Positions 43,005-52,799 of a stretch of DNA of 64,000 nucleotides are shown here, piece after piece (position 1 is the first letter of the stretch; each line of letters starts with the position of its first letter). The stretch covers positions 1-64,000 of the forward strand of contig UQMB01000001.1 of NCBI GenBank assembly GCA_900541925.1, in the 5' to 3' direction. This stretch comes from an uncultured Bacteroidales bacterium (lineage in GTDB: Bacteria > Bacteroidota > Bacteroidia > Bacteroidales > UBA932). The translations under genes and the position numbers were made by a program. Below the pieces are notes generated by a model. The model saw only the letters and a list, made by a program, of their open reading frames with translations, searched no databases and was not told the DNA's origin.

Positions 43005-44810
43005 ATGAGCGAAAACAACTTTCCTGAGAAGATCCAAGAGGTCGTTTCAGAGGTAGCGGATAAGGTCGCAGACAAGGTTGAGGCTCTTTCGGACAAGGCC
43101 GGCGAGCTTGTTGACCGCGCTGCTGTGTCCGAGAAGGCTGAGGCTGTCGGGGACAAGCTGGAGGATCTCTCCGGCAAGTCTCTTGCGGAACTTTCGGACC
43201 TTTTTGTCAAATTGAAGACCGGGGCGGACAGCATGATGCGCTCCAAGGAGGCCGAGGCCATCAAGTCGGCATTCTACAAACTGCTTTTGAGGCTCAAGGG
43301 CGACGACGCTTCCACGGGAAGCCTGGACAACCCTTTCGAGGCCGTGGAGCAGAACTTCAAGGCGATGTATGCCGACTACAAGAAGGAACGCGCGGAGTTC
43401 AACCGCAGGCAGGACGAGCAGCGCGAGGCCAACCTCGCCAAGAAGCAGGCTGTCATCGATGAACTCAAGGCCCTCGTGGAAGGTCAGGACGATGTGAGCG
43501 CCCGTTTTCCGGTGTTCCGCGAGCTCCAGAACCGTTGGCGCGAAGCGGGTCCGGTACCGGCGAGCGCCTACAGGAACATAAACGATACATACCAGTACTA
43601 TGTCGAGAAGTTCTATGACATGGTCAAGATCAACCGTGATCTCCGTGACCTGGACTTCCGCAAGAATCTCGAGGCCAAAGAGGCGTTCTGCGAGGCGGCT
43701 GAGAAGCTGGCCGAGAACGAAAATGTCGTAAGCGCGTTCCACGAGCTGCAGAAACTTCACGAGCAGTGGAAGGAGTACGGCCCTGTTGCCAAGGAGAAAC
43801 GCGAGGACATCTGGAACCGTTTCAAGGCGGCGACGGCCGTCATCAACAAGAAATACCAGGCCCATTTCGAAGGCCTCAAGGGACAGCAGGAGGAGAACCT
43901 CGCCAAGAAGAGGGAACTTTGCGAAAAGCTCGAGGAGATCGCCGCGGCTGACGTGAAGAGCTCCGCCGAGTGGACGGCCCTCACCAAGGAGATCGAGTCC
44001 ATACAGGCCGAGTGGCGCAAGATCGGTTTCGCCACCAAGAAGGAGAATCAGAAGATATATGACCGTTTCCGTGCGGCCTGTGACGCCTTCTTCGCGAAGA
44101 AGAGGGCCTATTTCTCCGATATAAAGGACAACCTCAACGCCAATCTTGAGAAGAAGCAAGCCCTGATAGAGCAGGCTGAGGCTCTCAAGGACAGCACCGA
44201 CTGGAAGAAGACCACCGACCAGTACGTTGCCCTGCAGAAGCAGTGGAAGGAGATCGGGTCAGTGCCTCGCAAGAAGTCGGAGCAGCTCTGGAAGAGATTC
44301 CGCGCGGCATGTGACGAGTTCTTCGAGAAGCGCGACGCCAACGCCTCCCCGGATAATGATTTCTACTCCAACCTCAAGGCGAAGAAGAAACTCATAGAGG
44401 AAGTTCTCGCCTATACGCCTGGCGATGACGAGACCGCCAACGCCGAGAAGATGCGTTCGTTCAACGAGCGCTGGCAGGCGATAGGTCACGTGCCATACAA
44501 GGAGAAGGACAATGTCAATGATGCTTTCCGCGATGCCATGAAGAAGGCGTTCCCTCTCTTCTCGCCGAGCGCAAGGGGAGCCCGTCCGGGCAGGGGCCAG
44601 TTCCCGCAGAGCCCTAAGGATGCTCTTGTCAGCAAGTACCGTACCCTTCAGCAGAACATCATCACTTACGAGAACAACATAGGATTTTTCTCTGCTTCAA
44701 AGAACAGCGAACCGCTTATAAGGCAGATGCAGGAGAAGATAGACAAGGCGAAGGAGGAGCTCAAAGACCTTGAAGCACAGATTCGTAAAGCAGAGGAGGA
44801 AAGCAGATAA
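43005..44810 (+). CDS. DUF349 repeat protein
   Basis: A 601-aa, highly charged, helical protein without signal peptide. After an apolipoprotein-like amphipathic front (VSEVADKVADKVEALSDKAG) there are five DUF349 units, each with the pattern W-x3-G-x-(V/A)-P/A...LWxRFRAACDxFF (for example QKQWKEIGSVPRKKSEQLWK and QAEWRKIGFATKKENQKIYD). The end is a coiled coil (QMQEKIDKAKEELKDLEAQI). Conserved in Bacteroidales; role not established. Start at ATG 43005 just inside the longer frame. Its TAA overlaps the yidC ATG. Confidence 0.9.
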   Translation: MSENNFPEKIQEVVSEVADKVADKVEALSDKAGELVDRAAVSEKAEAVGDKLEDLSGKSLAELSDLFVKLKTGADSMMRSKEAEAIKSAFYKLLLRLKGDDASTGSLDNPFEAVEQNFKAMYADYKKERAEFNRRQDEQREANLAKKQAVIDELKALVEGQDDVSARFPVFRELQNRWREAGPVPASAYRNINDTYQYYVEKFYDMVKINRDLRDLDFRKNLEAKEAFCEAAEKLAENENVVSAFHELQKLHEQWKEYGPVAKEKREDIWNRFKAATAVINKKYQAHFEGLKGQQEENLAKKRELCEKLEEIAAADVKSSAEWTALTKEIESIQAEWRKIGFATKKENQKIYDRFRAACDAFFAKKRAYFSDIKDNLNANLEKKQALIEQAEALKDSTDWKKTTDQYVALQKQWKEIGSVPRKKSEQLWKRFRAACDEFFEKRDANASPDNDFYSNLKAKKKLIEEVLAYTPGDDETANAEKMRSFNERWQAIGHVPYKEKDNVNDAFRDAMKKAFPLFSPSARGARPGRGQFPQSPKDALVSKYRTLQQNIITYENNIGFFSASKNSEPLIRQMQEKIDKAKEELKDLEAQIRKAEEESR

Positions 44811-46663
44811 TGGATAAAAATTCGGTAATCGGATTTATTCTCATCGCCCTTATTTTCATAGGGTTCACATTCTTTCAGTCAGACCGGGCCCGCAAGGCCG
44901 CCGAGCTTCAGGCTCAGCAGGACTCGATAGCTCTCGCGCAGATGCCTCCACAGCGGATGGCGTCGGAAGCCGTGCTCGAGTCCGCCGCCCCTGAGGGGGA
45001 GTCCGGTGCGTCTGTGGCCATCTATAAGGATTCTCTCCTTGAGAACGCCTCCAAGGCCCAGGAGAACATCGTGACGCTTGAGAACGATGTCCTCGAGATG
45101 AAGCTCTCTACGCGCGGCGCCAAGCCTTATTCTGTAAGGCTCAAGAAGTTCCGCAACTACGACAGCACGGACCTCTATATGTTCCGTCCCGGGGATGCCG
45201 AGTATTCCATCAGCCTCTATACGGGGGAGTATATCCAGACCAAGGACTTCAACTTCACCCTCGCCGAGCAGACCGACAGTTCGGTGGTGATGCGCCTGCC
45301 TTTTGAGGGAGGCGGCTACATCGAGCAGAAGTACACGCTTCTCGGCGACAGTTACCGCGTGGACAACCAGCTCTCATTCGTGGGGATGCAGGGCGTGATA
45401 CCGCGCAATGTCAGCTCGTATGACATTGACTTCGAGGTGACTATGCCGCGCATGGAGAAGGGATACAAGAACGAGACCCAGTACTCCAAGCTCGACTACT
45501 ATTTCGACGGTGACAAGAAGCCTGTAGAGATAGGCCGTGGCCGCAGCGCATCCAAGCGCGTGGAGTCCCGCCTGAGCTGGTTCGCGTTCCAGCAGCAGTT
45601 CTTCTCCACCATCGTCCGCGCCCCGCAGCAGTTCTCTTCAGGAGAGCTCGGCATAGGGTTCTTCCAGCAGGATGACCCTGAGCGCAACCTCATGGCCTGC
45701 AGCGCGAAGATGCGCGCCGAACTTGGCCAGGGCGACAAAGTGACCGTGCCGCTCGAGTTCTATTTCGGTCCTAACGACTACAAGGTCCTCAAGAGCTACG
45801 GCCAGAAGTACGAGAAGATAATCCCGCTCGGAGGCTGGCTCGTGGGCTGGTTCACCAAGTATGCGATCATCCCGATGTTCGACTTCTTCAGCCGTTTCAT
45901 CAGCAACTTCGGTCTCATCATCCTTCTGATGACGATAGTGATCAAGATTGTGGTGTTCCCGTTGACTTACAAGTCCTATGCGTCATCGGCCAAGATGTCG
46001 GCCCTCAAGCCGGAGCTTGACAAGATCAACGCCAAATACCCGCACAACGACAACCAGCAGGAGATGCTCAAGAAGCAGCAGGCCACCATGGCCCTCTACA
46101 AGCGGGCCGGAGTGAGCCCTATGGGCGGATGCCTCCCGATGCTTCTGACTTTCCCTATCCTCTGGGCCATGTTCCGCTTCTTCCCGGCATCCATCGAGCT
46201 GCGCCAGCAGTCCTTCCTGTGGTGCCACGACCTCTCCGCCTATGACTCGATCATAGACTACGGGGTGCGGATACCGATTCTCGGAGACCACCTGTCGCTT
46301 TTCGCCCTCCTCATGGCTGTGACGATGTGGGTCTACTCCAAGATGACGATGTCATCGCAGCCTAGCGCCAACGACCCGAGCGCGGCTTCGATGCGCTTCA
46401 TGAGCCTGTGGATGATGCCTATAATGATGTTCTTCATCTGCAACAGCCTCTCCGCGGCCCTCAGCTACTATTACCTTCTCTCACAGTTGATTTCAATCCT
46501 TCAGACCTGGCTGATACGCAAGTCCATCAACAAGGACGCGATTCTTGAGAAGGTTCGCGCATCCGAAGGCAAGCCTCTGCCGAAGAGCAAATGGCAGCAG
46601 AAACTGGAGGAAGTCCAGAGGATGCAGGAGCAGCAGCTCAAACAGCAGCAGAAGCGCCGTTAG
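44810..46663 (+). CDS. yidC: Membrane protein insertase
   Basis: A 617-aa inner-membrane insertase: N-terminal membrane segment (about 6-22), a large periplasmic domain (about 60-340; TRGAKPYSVRLKKFRNYDST) and the conserved Oxa1/YidC core with FFSRFISNFGLIILLMTIVI, PLTYKSYASSAKMSALKPEL, KAGVSPMGGCLPMLLTFPIL-like and LIDYGVRIPILGDHLSLF-like segments. It helps membrane proteins and lipoproteins into the membrane. Coupled by one base overlap to the DUF349 gene. Length is normal for Bacteroidetes. Confidence 0.97.
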   Translation: MDKNSVIGFILIALIFIGFTFFQSDRARKAAELQAQQDSIALAQMPPQRMASEAVLESAAPEGESGASVAIYKDSLLENASKAQENIVTLENDVLEMKLSTRGAKPYSVRLKKFRNYDSTDLYMFRPGDAEYSISLYTGEYIQTKDFNFTLAEQTDSSVVMRLPFEGGGYIEQKYTLLGDSYRVDNQLSFVGMQGVIPRNVSSYDIDFEVTMPRMEKGYKNETQYSKLDYYFDGDKKPVEIGRGRSASKRVESRLSWFAFQQQFFSTIVRAPQQFSSGELGIGFFQQDDPERNLMACSAKMRAELGQGDKVTVPLEFYFGPNDYKVLKSYGQKYEKIIPLGGWLVGWFTKYAIIPMFDFFSRFISNFGLIILLMTIVIKIVVFPLTYKSYASSAKMSALKPELDKINAKYPHNDNQQEMLKKQQATMALYKRAGVSPMGGCLPMLLTFPILWAMFRFFPASIELRQQSFLWCHDLSAYDSIIDYGVRIPILGDHLSLFALLMAVTMWVYSKMTMSSQPSANDPSAASMRFMSLWMMPIMMFFICNSLSAALSYYYLLSQLISILQTWLIRKSINKDAILEKVRASEGKPLPKSKWQQKLEEVQRMQEQQLKQQQKRR

Positions 46664-46667
46664 CGAG

Positions 46668-47345
46668 ATGATCAAAGAGAACATAGACAAGATTTTAAAG
46701 GAACTGCCGCCGGAAGTCAAACTGGTGGCAGTTTCCAAATTCCACCCGGTCGAGACCATAATGGAGGCCTACAATGCCGGGCAGCACCGTTTCGGGGAGA
46801 ACAGACCCCAGGAGTTCGCCGGGAAGATAAAGGCCATCCACGATGAGCTTGGCGTGCCGCGCGGAGAGTTCGAGTGGCATTTCATCGGCCACCTCCAGAC
46901 CAACAAGCTCAAGCTGGTCCTTCCTTATGCCGACATGGTCGAATCCATAGACAGTCTGCACCTGCTTGGCGATGTGGACGATTGGGGGAAGAAGAACGGC
47001 AAGGTGATCCCTGTCCTGCTGGAACTCCACATCGGAGCCGAGCAGACAAAGCAGGGCTTTGTCGAGGAGGAAATCCTGGATATTCTTTTCCGTGCCGGGA
47101 GCTACGGCAACATCCGTTTCTGCGGGCTTATGGGGATGGCGACCCACACCGACAATGAAGATGATATCCGGGCCGATTTCGGGCGTATAAGCCACTTCAT
47201 GTCCTATCTCAAGGACCTCTTCCCGGAGCTTACGGACTTCAGGGAGCTGTCCATCGGCATGTCCGGGGACTGGCGCATAGCCATAGAATACGGTGCCACC
47301 ATAGTCCGTATCGGCACCGCCATATTCGGCGAGAGGCAGTATTGA
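46668..47345 (+). CDS. YggS-family PLP homeostasis protein
   Basis: A 225-aa cytosolic PLP-binding barrel (YggS/PROSC/PLPBP family), which buffers pyridoxal phosphate and influences amino-acid metabolism. The PLP lysine is in LVAVSKFHPVETI; other marks are RFGENRPQEF, WHFIGHLQTNKLKLVLPYAD, GLMGMATHTDNEDDIRADF, LSIGMSGDWRIAIEYGATIV with RIGTAIFG. Start at ATG 46668, four bases behind the yidC stop; an open frame upstream lies inside yidC. Confidence 0.95.
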   Translation: MIKENIDKILKELPPEVKLVAVSKFHPVETIMEAYNAGQHRFGENRPQEFAGKIKAIHDELGVPRGEFEWHFIGHLQTNKLKLVLPYADMVESIDSLHLLGDVDDWGKKNGKVIPVLLELHIGAEQTKQGFVEEEILDILFRAGSYGNIRFCGLMGMATHTDNEDDIRADFGRISHFMSYLKDLFPELTDFRELSIGMSGDWRIAIEYGATIVRIGTAIFGERQY

Positions 47346-47370
47346 CCCCGTCGCCCCGGCCCAGAGCTCA

Positions 47371-48078
47371 TCAGTCGAAGGCGAGGCCGGAGAATCTTCT
47401 GATATAGAATTCGTCTATCGTGCCCTTGCCCTTGCGGGTGAGGATGAAGCGCACGATCTCCGCGATCTCTTCCGGCTGGATGAGTTCGTCCGCCTTGATG
47501 TCAGGCCTCATCTGCTTGACCATCTCAGTAGCGACTCCGCCCGGCGAAATCAGGTGCACCCTGATTCCGAACGGCTGCACTTCCTTCGCGAAGACCTGCG
47601 TGAACCCGGCCAGGGCATGCTTGGAAGAGGCGTAGACGGACTGGTTGGCGTATCCCTTGAATCCTACCACCGAAGAGATGTTGATGACCGTGGGCTTTAC
47701 GGATTTCTTGAGATAGGGGAGGGCGGCCTGCGACAGGAAGAACGGGGCTTTCGCGTTGACCGCGAACACCTTGTCCCAGAGCTCCGGGCTCGCTTCCGTG
47801 AAACTCCCGGCGGCCGAGAGGCCTGCGCAGTTTACGAGCAGGTCGATGCCGCCGAATTCCGCGGCGGCGCGTTCCACTATCATCGGGCATGTGGTGCTGT
47901 CGGCGAGGTCCGCTTCGATGCACAGCGTCCTTACGCCACGCTTCTCCGCCTCCTCCGCGGTCTTTCCGAGCAGGGTGAGGTCTCTTCCGGGCATCGCGAG
48001 ATCGTATCCGAGCGATGCGAGTTCCAGGGCGATCGCTTTCCCTATGCCTCTTGAGGCTCCTGTGATGAGTGCTGTCAT
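47371..48078 (-). CDS. Short-chain dehydrogenase/reductase (3-oxoacyl-ACP reductase-like)
   Basis: A 235-aa SDR oxidoreductase with the NAD(P) motif TGASRGIGKA, NCAGLSAAGSF, NISSVVGFKG and the catalytic YASSKHALAG (Tyr-x3-Lys). Its substrate is not given by sequence; closest style is the FabG-like or sorbitol-dehydrogenase-like group. Overlaps lpxB by four bases (ATGA) and follows it on the same strand in an operon surE-lpxB-SDR. Confidence 0.9.
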   Translation of the reverse strand: MTALITGASRGIGKAIALELASLGYDLAMPGRDLTLLGKTAEEAEKRGVRTLCIEADLADSTTCPMIVERAAAEFGGIDLLVNCAGLSAAGSFTEASPELWDKVFAVNAKAPFFLSQAALPYLKKSVKPTVINISSVVGFKGYANQSVYASSKHALAGFTQVFAKEVQPFGIRVHLISPGGVATEMVKQMRPDIKADELIQPEEIAEIVRFILTRKGKGTIDEFYIRRFSGLAFD

Positions 48079-49217
48079 TGTGTCTTGAGTTCTTTTATCA
48101 TTGCCGCCGCCACCTTGCGGGAAGCGCCTGATCCTCCGAGGGATTCCCTGATCTGCGCGTACCCTTGCAGCATTTCTTCGCGGTACTGCCCGTCTTCCAG
48201 AATTCTTCTGATTTCTTTCTCTATGCTTTCAGGCGTGAAGTCGTCCTGGATGTATTCCTTGAAAACCTGCCTGTCGAGGCACAGGTTGCCGAGGGAGATG
48301 TACTTGATGTGGTCCTGCACCTTCAGGATGTGCCTTGCCGCGAACCATGTCAGGGGAGAGGTGTTCCACCCGACCACCTGGGGCGTGCCGATGAGGGCCG
48401 CTTCGAGCGACGCCGTGCCGGAGTTGATCACGGCCGCCTCGGCATACTTGAGTATGTCGTAAGTCCTGTCGAATATGAGGCGGACGTTCTTCCTTCCGCC
48501 TATATACTTGGTGTAGTCGCTTTCGCCGCGTGCCGGCGCCCCTGCGATTATGAACTTCCAGTCGCGGTATTCCGCGGTCCCGGCGAGCCTGTCCGCCATC
48601 TGCATGAGCACGGGCATCATCCTGGAAATCTCCGCCTTCCTCGAACCGGCGAGCAGGGCGATGTACTTGTCCGTTTCCGGCCGTGAGTAGTTGTGCGAGT
48701 CAACGGCGTCTACGAGAGGGTTGCCCTCGTATGTGAACGGAATCCCGCGGGCGGTGAAGTACGGCACCTCGAACGGGAACACTATGAAGAGCCTGTCCAC
48801 CAGTTCCTTGAGCTGCCGGTTGCGCCCTTCCCTGGATGCCCATGTCTTCGGGGCTATATAGTAGAACACTTTCTGGCCTCTCGCGTGGCAGAACTTCGCC
48901 ACTTTCATGTTGAAGCCCGGGTAGTCTATGAGTATCACGACATCAGGCTTCCACTCCATGATGTCCTTCTCGCAGCCGTGCAGGTTCTCAAGGAGCCTGA
49001 AACCTTTGGAGAGCACTTCCGCCAGACCCATCACCGCCCCGTCGCGGTAGTGGTGCACCAGGGTGAAAGGGGCGTCGTGCTCCTCTGCGGCCTCGCGCAT
49101 CAGGTCGCCTCCCCAGAACCTGAATTCCGCCTGCGGGTCCTCTGCCGCGAGGCCCCTTATCAGATTGCTTCCGTGCAGGTCGCCGGAGGCTTCTCCGGCT
49201 ATAAGGTAGTATCGCAT
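48075..49217 (-). CDS. lpxB: Lipid-A-disaccharide synthase
   Basis: A 380-aa GT19 enzyme joining UDP-diacylglucosamine and lipid X during lipid A synthesis on the inner membrane. Seen: IAGEASGDLHGSNLIRGL, FWGGDLM, DYPGFNMKVAKFCHARGQ, YYIAPKTWASREGRNRQLKE, FPFEVPYF, YEGNPLVDAV, LLAGSRKAEISRMMPVLMQM, NSGTASLEAALIGTPQVVGW. Length is the family norm. Overlaps surE by 19 bases. Confidence 0.97.
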   Translation of the reverse strand: MRYYLIAGEASGDLHGSNLIRGLAAEDPQAEFRFWGGDLMREAAEEHDAPFTLVHHYRDGAVMGLAEVLSKGFRLLENLHGCEKDIMEWKPDVVILIDYPGFNMKVAKFCHARGQKVFYYIAPKTWASREGRNRQLKELVDRLFIVFPFEVPYFTARGIPFTYEGNPLVDAVDSHNYSRPETDKYIALLAGSRKAEISRMMPVLMQMADRLAGTAEYRDWKFIIAGAPARGESDYTKYIGGRKNVRLIFDRTYDILKYAEAAVINSGTASLEAALIGTPQVVGWNTSPLTWFAARHILKVQDHIKYISLGNLCLDRQVFKEYIQDDFTPESIEKEIRRILEDGQYREEMLQGYAQIRESLGGSGASRKVAAAMIKELKTQ

Positions 49218-50026
49218 AGTCTGCGGAGTTCTTGTCTGTCTGTGTTGTCGATGTTGTGCGGGGTGATGGTGACATAGCCTTCTTCCAGGACCTGATGGTC
49301 TGCCGGATAGACATTGTCGCCGTTGTCGGTGAAGTCTCCCGCCATCACGAATACGCTCTCTCCGTCTTCCAGATGGTCAAGATACCTCCTTGCGGCCTCG
49401 TCCGGGCATTTGCCGCTCTCGGCGAGAAACTCCGCATACGGGCGGTATTCGCGCTCCCAGTGGCCCTTGCCCATGTGGCAGAAGCGTATGCCTTTGATCT
49501 TGTCGTAGGGGAGGGCGGGGAAGTTGACATTGTAGAACTGTCCGAAGCGGCGCTCCGAGCCGGCGAGAATCCTCTCGATTATGGACGGGAGCATACGCTC
49601 TATGGCGGAGAAGTCCGCGTCCGGGTCGTAGTTGTCGAGGCTCACTCCTATCGATGGAACCCCGTTGACAGCCCCTTCCATCGCTGCCCCGATGGTGCCG
49701 GAGTATATGGCTGCCGTGGCCGCGTTGTTGCCGTGATTGATTCCGCTCACGACGAGGTCGGCGTTCTGCGGCCAGAGTATGTTGTCAAGGGCGAATTTCA
49801 CGCAGCTTGCGGGCGTGCCGTCCAGATACCAGCGCTCGAGTCCCGGCTCTTCGGAGAGCTTTCTGACGGCGATAGGCCTGTGCCCCATCGACACGGCCAT
49901 CGACATCCCGCTCTGGGGGGCTTTCGGGGCCACCACGGTCAGATCTCCAAAGGGGCGCATGATGCCCGTGAGGGCCTGCAGACCCTTGGCTTCGTAGCCG
50001 TCGTCGTTGGTGATGATTATCTTCAT
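49199..50026 (-). CDS. surE: 5'/3'-nucleotidase
   Basis: A 275-aa survival protein SurE, a metal-dependent nucleoside-monophosphate phosphatase. The metal site is in MKIIITNDDGYEAKGLQAL; other marks are PKAPQSGMSM and NADLVVSGINHGNNAATAAI with YSGTIGAAMEG. First gene of the surE-lpxB-SDR operon, divergent from gapA. Confidence 0.96.
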   Translation of the reverse strand: MKIIITNDDGYEAKGLQALTGIMRPFGDLTVVAPKAPQSGMSMAVSMGHRPIAVRKLSEEPGLERWYLDGTPASCVKFALDNILWPQNADLVVSGINHGNNAATAAIYSGTIGAAMEGAVNGVPSIGVSLDNYDPDADFSAIERMLPSIIERILAGSERRFGQFYNVNFPALPYDKIKGIRFCHMGKGHWEREYRPYAEFLAESGKCPDEAARRYLDHLEDGESVFVMAGDFTDNGDNVYPADHQVLEEGYVTITPHNIDNTDRQELRRLCDTTL

Positions 50027-50040
50027 TGCGAATTTTTATA

Positions 50041-50048
50041 CAAATATA
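50041..50048 (-). promoter_or_regulatory. -7 box (TATATTTG) for surE
   Basis: Perfect TAnnTTTG on the minus strand, 14 bases before the surE start; no -33 TTG at normal spacing. Confidence 0.5.
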
Positions 50049-50049
50049 A

Positions 50050-50080
50050 TTGATTTTCAATAGAAAAATTGATAAATTTG
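50050..50080 (+). promoter_or_regulatory. Promoter of gapA
   Basis: TTG at 50050-50052, 20 bases, then TAAATTTG at 50073-50080: full match to the Bacteroidales consensus. It leaves a leader of about 50 bases before ATG 50141. Confidence 0.75.
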
Positions 50081-50122
50081 CACCGCCTTTTACGGTTAGG
50101 AGATTAGTAAATAATTTTATAA

Positions 50123-51139
<1,017 letters not shown>

Positions 51140-51156
51140 TTTCCCTTCTTACGCAA

Positions 51157-51190
51157 AAATAATCCCGGCCCCAAACGGCCGGGATTATTT
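51157..51190 (+). terminator. Intrinsic terminator of gapA
   Basis: AAATAATCCCGGCC and GGCCGGGATTATTT form a perfect 14-bp stem with a six-base loop, followed by TTTT. On the minus strand it may also stop the acetylesterase transcript. Confidence 0.9.
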
Positions 51191-51209
51191 TTTTGCTATG
51201 AACACGCCT

Positions 51210-52670
51210 CTATTGCGTGTCAGGTTCGCAGCTGAAGATGTAGCGGAACGGCTTGGCCGGGAGGCCGGCGCCGTTTTCGAGGTTGGTCACCGCCGTCTCG
51301 TCCCAGGCGTAACGTATCTCTTTGATGTTAAATCCTTCCGGCAGAGTCATCGTGATTTCGTTCCCGCTGACCGCGGCCTCCGGAGAGATTGTCTTGCCAT
51401 AGTCGGGATATACCTTGAGCCACCTTACGGCCTTGCCGTCTGAGGTCTTGAGCCTGTCTGCGTGCGAGAAGCTGAGTGTGAGCGTGTTGCCGCTGAGCGA
51501 CACTGATTGGAGTTCCGGTCCGCGGCACTCGATGCCGCTGCGCCCGTATTCGTCGCGCATGGCCCAAAGCGCGAGCCTGTGCGCCACGATATGCTTGTAT
51601 GGCGGGTGGATGTCGCCGACTTCATCTACCAGGTCCGTGGTCGCGGCCATCCCGCAGTGTGGAACGTCCATGAGCCTGTATTGCAGTTCCCAGAATTCGG
51701 GCAGCATGTCGCGTGAGACATCGTAGGCGATTTCCCTTTGCGAGTATGCGCATGGAGCGATCTGGACATAGTAGAACGGCAGAGTGTCGTCTCCCCAGGT
51801 CCTGCGCCATGATTCCACAAGCAGTTTCTGCTTATCATAGTAGGACTTGAACCTGTCCGGATGGTTCTGGAAGTTGCTCTCTCCCTGATACCACAGGAAG
51901 CCTCTCAAGGTATATGGAGCCATAGGGGCTATCATGTTGGCGAATTTGCTCCCGAACTCGGAAGTGCGTACCCGCAGATTCTGCGATCCCGGATGTGATG
52001 TCGTGTATGCCATGATGTCTTCACGCGGGGTCCAGACCTCTATCGAACTTCCTCCCCAGGAACTGCTCATCACCCCGACCGGGACATTGAGGCTGTCGGC
52101 GAGTTCGATGGCGAAAAGGTATGCCGGGGCTGAAATCGGGGCGATGTTCTCCTTGCTTGACTTCTTCCAGCCGTCGCTGGGCAGGGTGTCCGTGCCGTTG
52201 CGCTTCTCTACATAGAGTACCCTCACGCGCTGGTCGCCCCCTTTTTCGAAGACTTTCTTCTGCACATCCTCACCATGCTTCTGGAGCACATAGTTCTTGG
52301 GCCTGTCCATCCTGTACTCCATGTTGGACTGTCCGGATGCGAGCCATACTTCTCCGACGAGGATGTCGTTGAGCTTCACCTTGCTGCGCCCGTCGGATAT
52401 CGTCATCTGCCGAGGTTCGAAACTGGCCTGCATCGGTGCGAGGCTGACAGACCATTTTCCGTCGGGGGCGACCGTGGCCCTGGCGCTCTGTCCGGCGAAT
52501 CTGACCGTGACCTTTTTGCCAGGGACGCCCTCGCCCCAGATCGCGACGCTCTTGCCCTGCTGGAGGACCATGTTGTCCCCGATGACTTTCGGCAGGCTTA
52601 TCTGCGCCTGTGCCGCTGTGCCGCAGATGGCCAGGGCCGCGATGAGTGAAATTGTGCTTTTAAGTGTCAT
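51210..52670 (-). CDS. Sialate O-acetylesterase
   Basis: A 486-aa secreted SGNH-type esterase with signal MTLKSTISLIAALAICGTAAQA. Marks are LPKVIGDNMVLQQGKSVAIW, VWLASGQSNMEYRMDRPKNY (catalytic Ser), VGVMSSSWGGSSIEVWTPRE, LWYQGESNFQNHPDRFKSYY and the DxxH-like part DVGDIHPPYKH (as VGDIHPPYKHIVAHRLAL). It removes O-acetyl groups from sialic acids on host glycans. Start at ATG 52670; the frame runs 160 codons further upstream without a signal. Confidence 0.92.
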   Translation of the reverse strand: MTLKSTISLIAALAICGTAAQAQISLPKVIGDNMVLQQGKSVAIWGEGVPGKKVTVRFAGQSARATVAPDGKWSVSLAPMQASFEPRQMTISDGRSKVKLNDILVGEVWLASGQSNMEYRMDRPKNYVLQKHGEDVQKKVFEKGGDQRVRVLYVEKRNGTDTLPSDGWKKSSKENIAPISAPAYLFAIELADSLNVPVGVMSSSWGGSSIEVWTPREDIMAYTTSHPGSQNLRVRTSEFGSKFANMIAPMAPYTLRGFLWYQGESNFQNHPDRFKSYYDKQKLLVESWRRTWGDDTLPFYYVQIAPCAYSQREIAYDVSRDMLPEFWELQYRLMDVPHCGMAATTDLVDEVGDIHPPYKHIVAHRLALWAMRDEYGRSGIECRGPELQSVSLSGNTLTLSFSHADRLKTSDGKAVRWLKVYPDYGKTISPEAAVSGNEITMTLPEGFNIKEIRYAWDETAVTNLENGAGLPAKPFRYIFSCEPDTQ

Positions 52671-52703
52671 ATTGATGGTATTATGGTTGTTTCGTGCTAA
52701 ATG

Positions 52704-52711
52704 CAAAGATA
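52704..52711 (-). promoter_or_regulatory. -7 box (TATCTTTG) for the acetylesterase
   Basis: Perfect TAnnTTTG on the minus strand, 33 bases before the start at 52670; no clear -33 TTG. Confidence 0.5.
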
Positions 52712-52744
52712 TGGCAAAATGCGGGGATATAGAAAATAAATAAT

Positions 52745-52752
52745 TATATTTG
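52745..52752 (+). promoter_or_regulatory. -7 box (TATATTTG) for the C1B peptidase
   Basis: Perfect TAnnTTTG 47 bases before ATG 52800; no clear -33 TTG. Confidence 0.5.
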
Positions 52753-52799
52753 TCCTTGCGCCTCGCCGCGCCTGTCAATGACAATTTAATGTTAGGTAT